From positions 3,790,642-3,854,641 of the forward strand of contig BROE01000007.1 of the NCBI GenBank assembly GCA_036571765.1: a DNA stretch of 64,000 nucleotides, written 5' to 3'. The translations under genes and the position numbers were made by a program. The notes under the pieces are model-generated. The model saw nothing but the letters and a program-made list of their open reading frames with translations. It was not told the DNA's origin and searched no databases. Every line of letters begins with the position of its first letter. Position 1 is the stretch's first letter. Positions 32,697 to 45,280 of this stretch are shown here, piece after piece. The DNA comes from Plecoglossus altivelis (lineage: Eukaryota; Chordata; Actinopteri; Osmeriformes; Plecoglossidae).

Positions 32697-33579
32697 AGTA
32701 ACTGACATATATATCTGGACAGGCAGCTAAAGCAGCGATTTTCTGGTTTCCACATCTTCATATTTTATCCCCAGCTGAAAACTCACATTCTTGTATCTCT
32801 CCTGAATTCAACCCGTCTTTAGAACTGAGAAGGATCTGTGTTCGCACAGCCATGCGTTTCACTCCAGCCTGCCCCAAATACACAAAACAAGCGCTCCAGC
32901 AAACTCATTACAGAACGGTGGCATCCAAGAAACTAGTCCTGGAAACACCCAACTGCACTGCTCTTCATCTGGGCTCAGTTCTCCACACTACAGACCAAGG
33001 CTCAAACCAGTACCAAAACGGTCCCCAACTCTGAGTGCTACATTAGTCCACCTGGCTCTCTTGACCTGTGATTGGTTACAGGCTTTTCCGAGCTCCCGTG
33101 CTGTTCTGGGATCAGCTCTAACTCTCGCAGAGCTGCAATGTGATTGGCTCTAAGTGTCACAGGGCTCCCGTGCTGTTCTGTGATTGGCTGTAAACCTCTC
33201 AGCTGGCCGGGCCTCCCCAGAGCCCTAGGGTTGTTTCCCACCCTGTCCCTGGTCTAAACAACGCAGAGGAAACGGCTAATTTAGCCTGCGATTGCTGGTA
33301 AGCAATTACCATGGAGGGAGAGAGAGATAGAGGGACACAGACATAGAGAAGGGGAGAGAGAGAGGGGGGGGGAGAAAAAGAGAGCAAGGGAGCCAGAAAG
33401 GGAAAGAGAGGGAAAGAGTGGTGGAGAGAAAGAGCGATAAGGATCAATATTGTAGCAGCTCAGCTGTGCCCGTTCATGTTTTTGCGGTTCTCTTCCCTGT
33501 TCACATGGACGGGAGTTTAGCAGCATAACCCTTCTGACTGGGCAGTGAAGGGTGAGGCCCACACCGACCAGGCCTGGGC

Positions 33580-34040
33580 TGGAGCTGGGAGTCCCAGACA
33601 GGGAGCTGGGAGTCCCAGGGAGGAAGCTGGGAGCTGGGAGTCTCAGGGTGGGAGCAGAGATATGGGAGTCCCAGGCAGAGATCTGGGAGTCCCAGGGAGG
33701 GAGCAGGGATCTGGTAGTCCTAGGCAGGGAGTTAGGAGCTGGGAGTCCCAGGATGGGAGCAGGGAGTCGCACGCAGGGAGCAGGGAGTCCCAGGTAGGGG
33801 GCAGAGATCTGGGAGTCCCAGGCAGGGAGCTGGAAGCTAGAGTCCCAGGCAGGGGCAGGGAGCTGGAGTCCCAGGCAGGGGGCAGGGGGCAGGGGGCAGG
33901 AGGCAGGGAGTCCCATGCAGAGAGCAGGGAGTCCCAGGTAGGGAGCAGGGAGTCCCAGGCAGGGAGTACCAGGCAGGGAGCAGGGAGTCCCAGGCAGGGA
34001 GTACCAGGCAGGGAGCAGGGAGTCCCAGGCAGAGAGCTGG
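33580..34040. repeat. Minisatellite with GGGAGTCCCAGGCAGGGAGC core
   Basis: About 20 imperfect copies of a roughly 20-30 base unit built on GGGAGTCCCAGGCAGGGAGC; copy length varies by insertion of GCTGGGAG or GGGGGCA. Reading frames across it are repetitive and not credible genes. Confidence 0.9.
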
Positions 34041-34781
34041 CTCCTGGGTCCAGTCACTCTCACCGTCCTCAGAGAGATGGCAGTGTTGCTCAGACTACAG
34101 GCTGGAGAGCTGGAGTTTTGAAGTGTGCCGCTGTGTTGTGTTGTAAGGCTTAGACACAGCTGGACAAACTATATATGAGATATGGTACTGGAATATGGAG
34201 CAGAATGAGAGTGAAAGAAAGGAAGAGTCCAGGGAGGAAAGGAGCAAAAAAAGAGAGAGACAATGAGAGAGGGTAGGGAAGAGAGGGAGCGAAATAGAGT
34301 GAGGAAGGGGAAAAGAAAGATGTGAAGGAAGATATGGAGGTAGGGAGGGAGGAGGGTAAACGATATAGAGATGAGAGAGCGAGAGAGGGGGGGGGGGAAG
34401 AAAGCCGTAACAGCTGTTGTGCGTTAGGGGAGTTTAAATCAGTGCTGTAGTCCATGCAGTTCTAGTAAACACAGGCAGGTAAGGTCACACGTAAAGTCAC
34501 ACACACAGTCACCACACATGCAGTTACACTTAGACGCAAACACTTACACATAGCCATATCTACACAGGCGCAAACTCAAGACAAACACACTCACACACTC
34601 CCTGAACACACACACACACACCCTCCAAACACACATACACACAGTTCTGTTCAGGATAACCCCCGAGGAGGTTATCAGCCGTAGGAGAAACTGGGTGTGA
34701 GAACATCTCTATGTCCCTCCTCAGAAGCAACAGGTCACGCCACTTCACAGGCAGGGACGGCAAGTGCAAAGACCCTGTGTG

Positions 34782-34827
<46 letters not shown>

Positions 34828-35607
34828 AGCGTGTGCATCTCTGCTTGCGTCTGTGTTTGTCTGTGTTTGTCTGTGTTTGTCCGTGTATGTGCTTCAGACA
34901 CAGCCTGCTCTCCTTCCTCCCACCCAGGGTTCCCCCACCCCTACTACACTCCCCCCCCCACTACACCCCCCCCCCCCGACTCCCCCCTCACCCAGCTGAG
35001 GGACAGCCGGGGACGTCTGACTTCCATGCTTCCTCAGACGCCAGCGTTAAACGAACCCCACCTGTCGCCGGCTAAGGCGGGTGGGGAGGGGAGTATGTGC
35101 GTGCGTGCGTGCTGCGAGGGTCTAAGACCACCACGCCACCAACCTTGCACCTGGCCTCCCTTGGCTGCCGCATTGGGATTAGCACCTAACACAGTGACCA
35201 GGGCAGGAGGAGACACCGAGAGAGTTGTCGCTCTCTCCGACCCAAACACACTCTTGCGGTACGCAGAAAGTCCCGCTGCAACAGGGACTCCTGTCAACTT
35301 CAGCATGCCAGCTGTCTGACTCCAACAGAGACACAGAAAATCCTCCAATCTAGCCGAAGGATCCCAGCTGACTGGATCTCCTACTTCTGGATGACTCATA
35401 CTAACAAGCATCGTGACAGTGATCGTGCCCTTTTCCTCTAACAGTGACAAGCCTCAGTATTCTGACTCACCGAGTCACAGCGATCCTACTGCTTTTGCCT
35501 CTAACAGAGTCAAACCCCAGTTATTCGGAGACCCAGCGGTCCTCTGCCAGTGACAAGCCCAGGTGGTGTGTGTGTGCGTGTGGATGGAGGGCAGCTGCAG
35601 GTCTTAC

Positions 35608-35662
35608 CTGATCTGAACTTGCTGCGGATGAGAACGGAGTGTTCAGAACCCAAGAGAGTCAT
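35608..35662 (-). CDS. myocd: Myocardin first coding exon
   Basis: The minus-strand ATG at 35660-35662 opens MTLLGSEHSVLIRSKFRS, which is the conserved start of cardiac-type myocardin as I recall it (one substitution, Val for Leu). It ends TCAG followed by GTAAG, leaving a phase-1 codon, as expected before the RPEL exon. The next exon found in this window is at 24272, and it cannot follow directly: it needs one leading base, which fits the phase, but the residues in between (RPEL motifs and basic region) would be missing. The exon uses the longer start typical of the cardiac isoform. The 5'UTR continues upward through a GA-rich stretch near 35770-35800; no clear TATA box was found. Confidence 0.9.
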
Positions 35663-35765
35663 GACGGTCTGTGTACGTCCAGGGGTCCAAAAAAAAGATA
35701 AAATAACGGCAAAATCTAGAAGGAACGAAAACGACCTGGAACACACCGTGAGAGACGCCCAGCCG

Positions 35766-35797
<32 letters not shown>

Positions 35798-36514
35798 TTA
35801 ACGACCCAACCGCTTCCCAGGACAGGAGAAGGAGACGGGGGCTAGCCAAGCATGTGTCATCAACAAGCAAAACAAGCACGCGCTCCAAAAAAAACCCCAA
35901 AACAAACTTTGGAGTCAGCTCTAAGCCTGTGTCTGAGCTAACGGCAGGGTTTCTCTCACTCTTTCTCTCGGTTTTCCTCCCTCCTTCCCTCTCTTCCGCG
36001 CTCTCTTTCCCTCCGTGGTCCTGTGCCCCAGTGGTGGTGCTGAGAGAGTGTATTAGACGGGGAGGCAGCCTTGTGTTGGTCCCATGCAGCAGAGCTCTGG
36101 GAGCAGACACACAGAGAACAGGGATATGCCCCTGGTATGGGCGGGGCTTACTGCCAGAGGACCCACTGGCTCCACCCACCCAGGGGTACAAGAGCAAGGG
36201 GTGGGACTTGGCTGGGGTATCCACCTCCCCTCCCCTCCATCCACCACCCCCACTCCCATTCCTCGTGCCTGTAGATATATCTGCCCACTGTTATCGCGGT
36301 GTGTGTGTGTGTCTATGTGTGCAAGAGACAGAAACACATACACACAGAGGGAGAGAGGGTGACAGAGAGACTTGGAGATTTAGAGAGACAGAGAAGAAGA
36401 GACCAAGACAGATATATCAAAAGACAAAGATCAACCCTGCCTCCAGTCCCATATTTCTACTGAGAGATAGAAAAAAGAGAGAGAGAGACATTCCAGGACA
36501 AAACTGACAAAACT

Positions 36515-36526
36515 CTCTCTCTCTCT

Positions 36527-36577
<51 letters not shown>

Positions 36578-36586
36578 TCTCTCCTC
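36515..36586. repeat. (CT)n microsatellite
   Basis: A nearly pure CTCTCT tract about 70 bases long, with two CCCT interruptions. Confidence 0.95.
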
Positions 36587-37021
36587 AGCTGTTACCAGCC
36601 CATCCCTCTGTCTGTCAGTCCTCTTCACGCGTATGCCCTGAGGGATCCTGCGACAGGGCTCGCGTTCAGGAGAGGGTGCTGGGACAGATGCGCTGTTCAG
36701 CACAGGACACCGGGACAAAGCGGAGAGGTTTCGGAGAGGGACGCTCGGCCCCCAGTCTGGGCGGCCGAGGGGTTGTCCTGCGAGGAGCGCGCTCGGAAGA
36801 TTCCGAGGCCACGGCATCCCTTCCTCCGGCTCCCACTGCCTCCCTCGCACGGCAGCAGTTGTCAGAGTTGAGCTGATCCTAGCAGCATGTCTGCTCCACA
36901 GGGACGGGGAGGGCCAACTGCTGTACACACACACACACATTTACATATGCGCACACGCCTCGTTTGAACTGGTTGTAACGCAGCGAAAGGGATGGTCGGG
37001 CGGGGTTCGCTTGTTTGATGG

Positions 37022-37430
37022 ATTGTGGCTGAGGTTAGCTGGTTTGGTGGGTTATGAGTAAGGTTAGCTGGTCTGGTGGGTTATGAGTAAGGTTAGCTGG
37101 TCTGGTGGGTTATGAGTAAGGTTAGCTGGTCTGGTGGGTTATGAGTAAGGTTAGCTAGTCTGGTGGGTTATGAGTAAGGTTAGCTAGTTTGGTGGGTTAT
37201 GGCTATGGTTAGCTGGTCTGGTGGATTGGCGCTAAAGTGAGCTAATCTGGTGGATTGGTGCCGAAATTCGCTAATCTGGTGGATTGGTGCTAAAGTTCAC
37301 TAGTTTGGTAGATTGGTGCTAAAGTTAGCTGGTCTGGTGGATTGGAGCTAAAGTTAGGTAGTTTGGTGGATTGGTGCTAAGATTAGCTAGTGTGGTTAGT
37401 TGTGACTAAGGTTAGCTAGTCTGGTGGGCC
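37022..37430. repeat. 29-base minisatellite
   Basis: About 14 copies of a 29-base unit containing GGTTAGCTGGTCTGGTGGG. The first copies share a GTTATGAGTAA end, and later ones diverge to a GATTGGTGCTAA end. The change of subtype at about 37210 suggests two rounds of expansion. Confidence 0.93.
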
Positions 37431-37634
37431 CAGACAGGTGATGGACGCTACTGTTGTTTCAGAAGGCTACTGTTTCACACACACACACACATGCGCGCAC
37501 ACATGCGCACACACACACACACGCACACACTTCAGATTAAAGGATTCAGTGTCTACAGCTGGGAATGTGGCCGCTAAACACTCCCTTGTCACACAGGGTC
37601 TGGCTGGTCTCTGTCATACCTTCCTTAGTTCATA

Positions 37635-37637
<3 letters not shown>

Positions 37638-37676
<39 letters not shown>

Positions 37677-37735
37677 CCTCTCCCTCTCTCTTCTTTTCTT
37701 CTCACTCTCTATCGCTCTCTTCCTCCATCTCTCTC
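37638..37735. repeat. (CT)n microsatellite
   Basis: A CTCTCT run of about 35 bases, then CTCCCT/CTTTCT variants. Confidence 0.9.
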
Positions 37736-38779
37736 TGTCCGACACACACACACACACACACTTACCGTAACAGCAACATGCAATAAGTCAGCGTGACGTA
37801 TGACCTCCAGCTGACGTGAGCAGAGCAGACATACAATGGAAAAGTCAAATATTTACTGTACACATGTTGAACTGCACCTTCACTGGCTTCACTCTCAGAC
37901 CAGCTCCGGCTCACAACATGCCTTATACACACACGTACATGTAGAAACCCACACGTGTGCGATCGCACACACAGACGAACGTGGTTCACGCACGCGCCCG
38001 CACGTGCGGATACACGCACGGACAAAAGCACGGAGACACGCACGCGCGCACGCAACACGGGTGCTGGCCGTCCTAATTAGCAGGTGAAAGTGCTTGGAGG
38101 CAGGGTCTGTCCAGGGTCTGACAGTGTACACAGAGCCTCTCAGCCAGATTCCTCTCAAGGTCACCCAGTCCTGACTGAACCCTCCCCTTTAATTGGGCCT
38201 TGTGTCAACAGATGTGACAAGTCTCATCTGAACTGTCTAGAGCCTCTGTGTGTGTGTGTGTGTCTACATATATACGTGTGTGTGTCTGCATATATGAGAT
38301 GATATGAGATACATGTATGAGATTCATTCTCTCAGTATAATGTGTTTATGCAGGTGTACAGCGCATAAGAGTATTGGAGTTGGCACCGTAGGCTTGGTGG
38401 AATAGCAACGTTTTAATAAAAGTGCGTCTGAAACAATACAGGCCGTGTGGGCTGGGTTCGTTCCATACAGAACTCACGTTAAACCAAAACACGAGATCCA
38501 TTTATTGGCTCCCTCTATCGACGTCTTCATCAAACAGCTACTGCATGGGCCTGTTCACTTGGTTTCTGTTGCTATGGGTGCGCTGAGTGACCTGCATGAG
38601 GTTAGATGACCGTATCTGTATGGTGAAAGGTGGCTGTCAGTACTGCATCTAACGTTGTCTTTAGAATGTCTGTATCGTCAAGAATCTCCTAGGAGGAGTA
38701 TGAGGAGAGGGGGCGGGCAGGGTTCTTTTCATTCTCTTCAGGCCTCTTCAGATGTCATCCCCCTCTCCTCCACCTCTCT

Positions 38780-39020
38780 TCCCTCTCCCTCCCTCTCTTC
38801 TCCCTGTCTCCTCAACTCCCTCCTTCCCTCCCTCTCTTCTCCCTCCCTCCTCGACTCCCTCCCTCTCTTCCCTCTCTTCTCCCTGTCTCCTCGACTCCCT
38901 CCTGCCCTCCCTCTCTTCCCTCTCTTCTCACTGTCTCCTTGACTCTCTCCTTCCCTCCCTCTCTTCCCTCTCTTCTCCCTGTCTCCTGGACTCCCTCCTT
39001 CCTTCCCTCCCTCTCTTCCC
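38780..39020. repeat. Pyrimidine-rich minisatellite, unit about 55-60 bases
   Basis: Four to five imperfect copies share CTCTTCTCCCTGTCTCCT followed by a GACTCCCTCC block. The strand asymmetry (almost all C and T) is strong. Confidence 0.85.
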
Positions 39021-39549
39021 CCAGCCTTGCCCCCTGTCCTCTCCTGGGCTATCTCAGCCCTAATCAGACCAGGCCCCAAGTCCCAGGACCAGACAGACAG
39101 TCTGGGAGCAGAGGAGAGACAGGCTGCTGAGGTGTGTGTGTGCGTGTGCAAGAGAGAGAGACAGAGGACTCGAGTGAGAGAGATAGAGAGAGAGAATGAA
39201 AAGCACGACAGATAGACACAGGCCATCCAAAGCACTGTCTCACATCTCATGGAGCCCTGAAAGCAAGAGGCGAAGAAGGGAGGAGGGGAGAAAGAGGGAT
39301 GAGGGGAGGAGATGAGGGATGGAGCCAGCAGGGAAAGGGGGAGGTGAAGAGGCTGGCTGGCGACAAGAGATGAGTTAGTCAGGACAGGAGTGGACAAGAG
39401 ATGGGTGGGGGGTCTGAGGGCTGTGTGTGTGTTTGTGTGTGTTTGTATCATCGTGTCTGCTTTTTTATGTCTGTGTGGGTATGTCTGTCTGGGTGTATGT
39501 GAGTCTGTGTTTGCGTGCCTTTGTGTGTAAATGACTATGTATATGAATG

Positions 39550-39838
39550 TGTTTAAGCATGTGTGTGAGTAAGCATGTGTGGGTAAGCATGCATTTGTGT
39601 AAGCACACGTGTGTGTAAGCATACGTGTGTGTGAGCAAGCGTGTGAGTAAGCCTGTGTGTCTAAGCATGCGTGCGTGTAAGCCTGTGGGTGTAAGCATGC
39701 GTATGTGTAAGCATGCGTGTGTGTAAGCATGCATGTGTGTAAGCATGTGTGTAAGCCTGTGTGTGTAAGCATGTGTGTGTCAGCATGTGTGTGTGTAAGC
39801 TTGTGTGTGTAAGCCTGTCTTTTTAAGCCTGTGTGTGT
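39550..39838. repeat. GTGTGTAAGCAT tandem repeat
   Basis: About 20 copies of a 12-14 base unit, GTGTGTAAGCATGC or GTGTAAGCCTGT. They give a Thr-Leu-Met/His-Ala-Tyr reading frame on the minus strand that is not a gene. Confidence 0.88.
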
Positions 39839-40469
39839 GTGGCAGCCTCCATAGTCACAGCAGCTGTGTCATCTCTGTCTCGGAGCAGAGAAGGTCTCTC
39901 TCACACGACACACTCACCCAGCCCCTCTGCTTACTGTCGCAGGCCGCGTAGCACACCAGCACGGCCCCAGGTAAACACTCCCAGGGCAGACACACAAATC
40001 ATCCGTCAGAGACACCCACCCCCTGCACCTCCCCCCCCCACTGGAACAGACGCTCCCACAAAAGCCCCCCCCCCATATCCATGCTCCTGGAAGGAGGTCG
40101 ACTTTGCGAGGTACAGCCAAGCGATATTAAATCTGCCGTTCGTTTCGACGGGTGTTCTTTTGTTTTATTGGGTGGAGGACATGTGCGGAAACCTTAATAA
40201 CCCTGAGCTGAACGGCGGTTGTTAGCTCTGGGCTGGGAGGGGGGAGTTCCTGCTGTGAGGGAGGATGCTGGAGGATTAGAGGAGAACACCACGCCGGGTG
40301 AAGCAGCCATGTTGCCTGGTGCACCCTGCTCTCAAGGCTGCGCGCACTCACGCATACAGCCACCATCACCACCACCACCAGCGAGGCCGGTTTTACCCAT
40401 CAGACACGCGGGGGAAAACAAGGACGTGGAGAACGCTGGACTATGTCGTTAGAGAAAGTAGTAGGATTA

Positions 40470-40581
40470 GTGTGCGAGTGTGTGTGCGCGTGTGTGTGTG
40501 CGAGTGTGTATGCGAGTGTGTGCGAGTGTGTGTGCATGCGTGTGCGCGCGTGTATGCGAGTGTGTGTGAGTGTGTGTGTCA

Positions 40582-40612
<31 letters not shown>

Positions 40613-40640
40613 TGCATGTGTGCGTGCGTGCGTGTGTTGA
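40470..40640. repeat. (GT)n/(GCGA)-interrupted microsatellite
   Basis: GTGTGT and GTGCGAGTGTGT units, with a pure GT run at about 40585-40608. Confidence 0.9.
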
Positions 40641-41164
40641 TGAGCCTGAGTATGATCCAGACTATTATCAGGACCTCATCAGCCTTATCTAACAACTTAG
40701 AGCTTTCTCACGACCAGGACCTGTCTGCTGCATAACCCTGGGCTGGGCTGGGGGACATCAGGGGGAGAGTGGGGGGGGGAGTGGAGGAGACAAAGGGGGA
40801 GAGAGGGATGGAGAGTGGGGTGGAGAAGAGAGAGCCGAAGGAGAAGGCAGAGGGGGAGAGAGGGAAAAGGAGAAGGGAGAGACTGATAAGATGGCAAATT
40901 GACTGTGATGCATAGAGAGGGGGGAAGCTAAAAAAAAAGGAAGAGTCAAAATCAGAATCCATCCATCAGAGAGAGCGAGAGAAAGAGACAGCGAGAGAGG
41001 CGGTAATAGCAACACAGAGAGAGCGAAAGAGACAAAAAGAGAGAGAAAAACCGAGGGAGAGACCAGAGGGAGGGTGTCCGATTTCCACGTCTCGTCTGGT
41101 CTCAGCTGAGCAGGGTCACCAGTAAGACGTGTCAGAGGAACAAGGAGAGGCAGAGAGCAGGAGG

Positions 41165-41167
<3 letters not shown>

Positions 41168-41213
<46 letters not shown>
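41168..41213. repeat. (CT)n microsatellite
   Basis: A pure CTCTCT tract of about 45 bases. Confidence 0.95.
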
Positions 41214-41217
<4 letters not shown>

Positions 41218-43182
41218 CCTCTTTCCTGTCACTCTGTCGTTCTCACTCTGCCCTCCCCTTCATCTGGGCCCCTGGGACCTGCTGGTGTGACCGTGTGAGC
41301 GAGGGAGCGAAGTAGGGAAGGAGGAGGAGGAGAGGAGGAGGAGGAGAAAGAGAGGGAGGAGACAGTGTGTTGCGTATAGGAAGCGAGAGCATGAGAGAGG
41401 GAGAGACAGAGAGAAGGAAAAAGAGAGCGGGAGACTTTAAAGATATCTTTATTGGCCAGTCAAGACTGCCAGCCGACCAACAGTTACACCTCAACAGCCA
41501 TTTTCCTCTAACTCACTCGTATTTGACAAAAACCCCATTCAATTGAAAGTTTCCACACAAACCCAAAGACCTAAAAACAACCTCCCCGCAACTACCCCCC
41601 TGCACCCTCCCACCACTGTGCAGAAGGCACCCTCACACCCGCCCCCCCACACACACATCAACGACCTCCTCAATCTTTCCCACCAGCTTATATAAAACCC
41701 AGGATCGTCCCCAGGAACGACCGCCTTTGCATCGAGCGACCCCCCCGCTCCCAAGAGCCCGCTCTTCCCCGTCCTCCACCGCCTGCCGGTGAAGCAGCGG
41801 GTCGAGAGAGCGAGAGGGTCCAGAAGGGTGGATGAAGAGGAAGGAGAGGAGAGGAGGGCGTCTGAAGCCAATCTGACCGGCGTCTCACGAACGCGGCGGC
41901 GGTGTGGTGGAGCGTGGTAAGGCCCAAATCTAATCCGTACTGCACATAAGCAAAACAGCCCAGGGTCAGGGTTAGGTTGCTCTGTGTCTCTGGGGCTTGT
42001 TTACATTACGGCTATTGACTTTGCCTCCACTCTTGTCTGCAGAGGCTGGCCTGTGGCCACCGACCCGAGATCAGAGAGAGGAGGGAGACAGGAGGAATTG
42101 GACAGGGTGGAGAGGGGAGGCAGAGAGAGAGCGACAGAGAGAGAAGAGGAAGGAGAGAGAGGGGAAAAAGGGGGGGAGAAAGAGAAAGAGAGAGAGAGAG
42201 AGGACTTCTTCAGCAACAGTGTTAACCTGAACATTTATGCCAATGAGGCATATTGAATTGAACTGAAAGATGGGCAGCTGTATCAACCTTCAACTGCAAG
42301 GCATCGAGACCTCCCTCAGATCGGCGGCCATCTTGGACATGCCAGGGCAAGACTGCATCTCGGTAAGCTATGGTCCTCTCCTTCTCTGAAGTCCCGAGCG
42401 TCACCAGCTATCGGGACTGTTTGCCAGCCAGGCAGCTAAGAAACGCTCAGATCCATTCAAATCGACCGGGGTCGATGAGAACAGTTCAGCATTTTGTTGT
42501 TTTTCAAGGGGAAGCCCTGGAGATCAAGAGAGTGGAGAGCAGTGAGAGAGAGCAGCGAGAGAGCAGCGAGAGAGCAGCGAGAGAGCGGCGAGAGAGCGGC
42601 GGGAGAGCAGCAGAGAACCTGGAACGCCACAGGGAGAGGATGGATGCCCAATTGTGCAAATATTTGGCTTTTGGTGTCTGTGAGCGCGTCCAACACTTCT
42701 AAACGGCCTGGTTGAAACATCCTGTCAGCCCCCACATTCTTCCTCTGCTGAGGAGAGACCTCCGACATACTGGTATGACCCCTCTCCCCCTCCATCCCTC
42801 CATCCCTCCTTCCCCCTTTCACTCCTACCTCCTCACCCTCCTGCTCCCTCCGCTTGTCCTCCTCCTCCCTCAGCTCTTCCCCTCCCCCCTCCCCCTTCAT
42901 TCTGCTCTCTCTGTCCCCCTCCCTCCACTGTCATCGCAGTGTCTGACGTCTATCTGACAGGACCAGCGGGGAGTGAGAGGAAGCGGGCCCCAGTAGCTGG
43001 TCTGGGGTCAGCTGTGTTGTCCTTCCTTTAATGGTTCAGGAAGGGATCTGCTGGGAGGTGATCTGACCTTAGACATGTGTCTACACGGAGACAGACAGAG
43101 ACAAACAGAGCGGCAGATAAACAGACAGGCTGAGGAAAACAGACACGCAGGCAGACAGTCAGGCAGGCTTGAAGACAAACAA

Positions 43183-43183
43183 G

Positions 43184-43255
<72 letters not shown>
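43183..43255. repeat. (GGCA)n tetranucleotide array
   Basis: About 17 uninterrupted copies of GGCA/AGGC. The purity suggests recent expansion and likely length polymorphism. Confidence 0.95.
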
Positions 43256-44200
43256 CCATCACTGGATCCATCACTGTTATCTGTTGGAAGGTACCCCACT
43301 TGACCATTCTAGACAAGGACTTATTAATAGACCTGAACGTCTGTGTGTGTATGGGCGTGTGCGTGTGTGTTGATGTGTGTATGCATGTGCTGGCGCTTGT
43401 GTTCTATTTATGTCTTTGCGTGTGCAGGTGTGTGTTTGCCTGCATGTGTGTGTGCGCGCGTACGTCTGCATGCGTGTGTGTGTTTTGCCTGTGAAGGACA
43501 GATCTTATCAATGCTCCAAGGCATCCATCAGAAACGACACTTTCCCGCAATCCTCAGTTCAACCCAAACAGCCAGGGTTCCGCGCCCTATCTGCTACCCG
43601 GGGCTGGATGTTGAGTGGCTTGACTTATGCAGCCTGTCAGTAAGGAACAACCCTATCGTCACGCCAACGTGCCAGCCAGTCAGGATCGCCTGCTTCATTA
43701 TTTTCCCTGCGATAGGTAACGCGGTCAAACAAGCCTCTCTTTCTCTCCTCTCAACCTGAAACAACAGAGAACGAAACGAGGGCTACAGCACCTCGCTTTT
43801 CACACCCCAGGGACGGACCGGGTGTGTGTGTGTATGTGTGTGTGCGTGTGTATGCGTGCATACAGTGTGTGCAGGCGTGTGCCTGAGTGTGTGTGAGCGA
43901 GTGTGTGTGTGTGTGTTCTGGTTAAATGTTGTTTCAGGTTGTGAGGGAGAGCAGAGTCGGGAGGACAGGCAGCCACTGACAGCGCTGGCACTGCCAAAGT
44001 GATTAATTGGGTAATTGGACGATCTCTGCATGTTGATTCAGGTAATCAGATTGGGAATAAGGCTGCGTAATTTGGGGTTTGACCTCAGTGGTTGTGTCAC
44101 GGTGAGGACCGGGGGGGGGGGGGGGGGGTGATATGGGACCCCAACGGGACCACGGACCGCGCACACAAGGAACAGAGAACAGATTGGACATCTCAGAAAA

Positions 44201-44203
<3 letters not shown>

Positions 44204-44242
<39 letters not shown>
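44204..44242. repeat. (GA)n microsatellite, preceded by a G run
   Basis: A pure GAGAGA tract of about 38 bases. A homopolymer of about 18 G lies upstream at 44111-44128. Confidence 0.93.
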
Positions 44243-44245
<3 letters not shown>

Positions 44246-44999
44246 AGAGAGAGTGAGAGAGAAGGGGAGAAAGAGTTCAGGACGGAGAAAGCGAGGGAGG
44301 ATATATTGTGAGGAGAGAAAGAGAGCGAGCGAGAGATTCAAAGAGAGGGGAATCGAGAGAGATAGCAGCTAGAGAGTGTGATAAAGAAGGCGCGGGAGAG
44401 GAGGAGAGAGATAGACAGAAGGAGGGGAGAGGAAAGAGGAGAGGAGAGAAAAAAGAGAGCGAGAGAGGAGAGAGAAACACATGACACTTCTACAAAGCCA
44501 AGCACACTGATTAGCGAGACGCATTCACTTCATCCAGATCGTTACACGCACACCCGCACATGCAGTACTTTGGCCGAGAGCGTACTGGCACACACATATT
44601 CACATTCGAACATACACATTCAAACACAAACACACTCACATTACCCTAGCCAAGAGCTTACAGACACACACTCGCATTCACACACACGCACGCACACACA
44701 CACATGCATTCTCGCACACACACGCACACATTCAAACACAGACCCACACAAGTTCACTTAGCCAAGAGCTTGCTGACACACGCACACGCACACACACACA
44801 CACACACATTCCGTTCGCCGTGCTCACGTCTGATTGAGTGTGCAAGCCCTCTGGGGAGAGATTGATAGGGTGTCACGGTGACCAGAAGTGTGACTCTCTG
44901 CCTCCAAACCCTCCCCTGGGATGAGGTCATCGGCTGAACGACTCACAGGCTCCACGGGGGACGGGCGGGGGTGGGGGAGGGAGACGGTGGAGAGAGGGA

Positions 45000-45280
45000 G
45001 GATGCGGGAGGATGGGGGGGTGATGCAGAGGGGAGAGGTAGAGAGATGTGGAAAGGGGGGAGGTAGAGAGATGTGGGGGAGAGGGGGGAGGTAGAGAGAT
45101 CTGAGGGAGAGTGTGGAGGTAGAGAGATCTAGGGGAGAGGGTGGAGGTAGACAGACCTGGGAGAGAGGGGAGAAGTAGAGAGATCTGGGGGAGAGGGGGG
45201 AGGTAGAGAGAACTAGGGGAGAGGGGAGAGATATCTGGGGGAGAGGGGGGAGGTAGACAGACCTAGGGGAGAGGGAAGAA
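45000..45280. repeat. GA-rich minisatellite with GGAGGTAGAGAGATCTG core
   Basis: About nine copies of a 25-33 base purine-rich unit, GGGGAGAGGGGGGAGGTAGA followed by GAGATCTG or CAGACCTA. Confidence 0.88.

Larger units (their letters stand above)
24273..35607 (-). other. myocd: Large myocd intron interval, repeat-rich, containing an assembly gap
   Basis: Between the exon ending at 24272 and the first coding exon at 35608, family knowledge predicts several exons encoding RPEL motifs and the first basic region, roughly 130 residues. I read the non-repetitive parts on the minus strand and found none of them. The interval holds many CA/GT arrays, a SINE relic, an N gap with duplicated flanks, an inverted repeat, and minisatellites at 30.4 and 33.6 kb. 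Confidence 0.6.

Noticed and set aside
35643..36224. 193-codon minus-strand ORF overlapping the myocd start region
   Set aside because: It reads the 5' flank in a different frame from MTLLGSEHS and contains an Arg-Glu repeat from a GA tract; only the 35608-35662 exon is supported.
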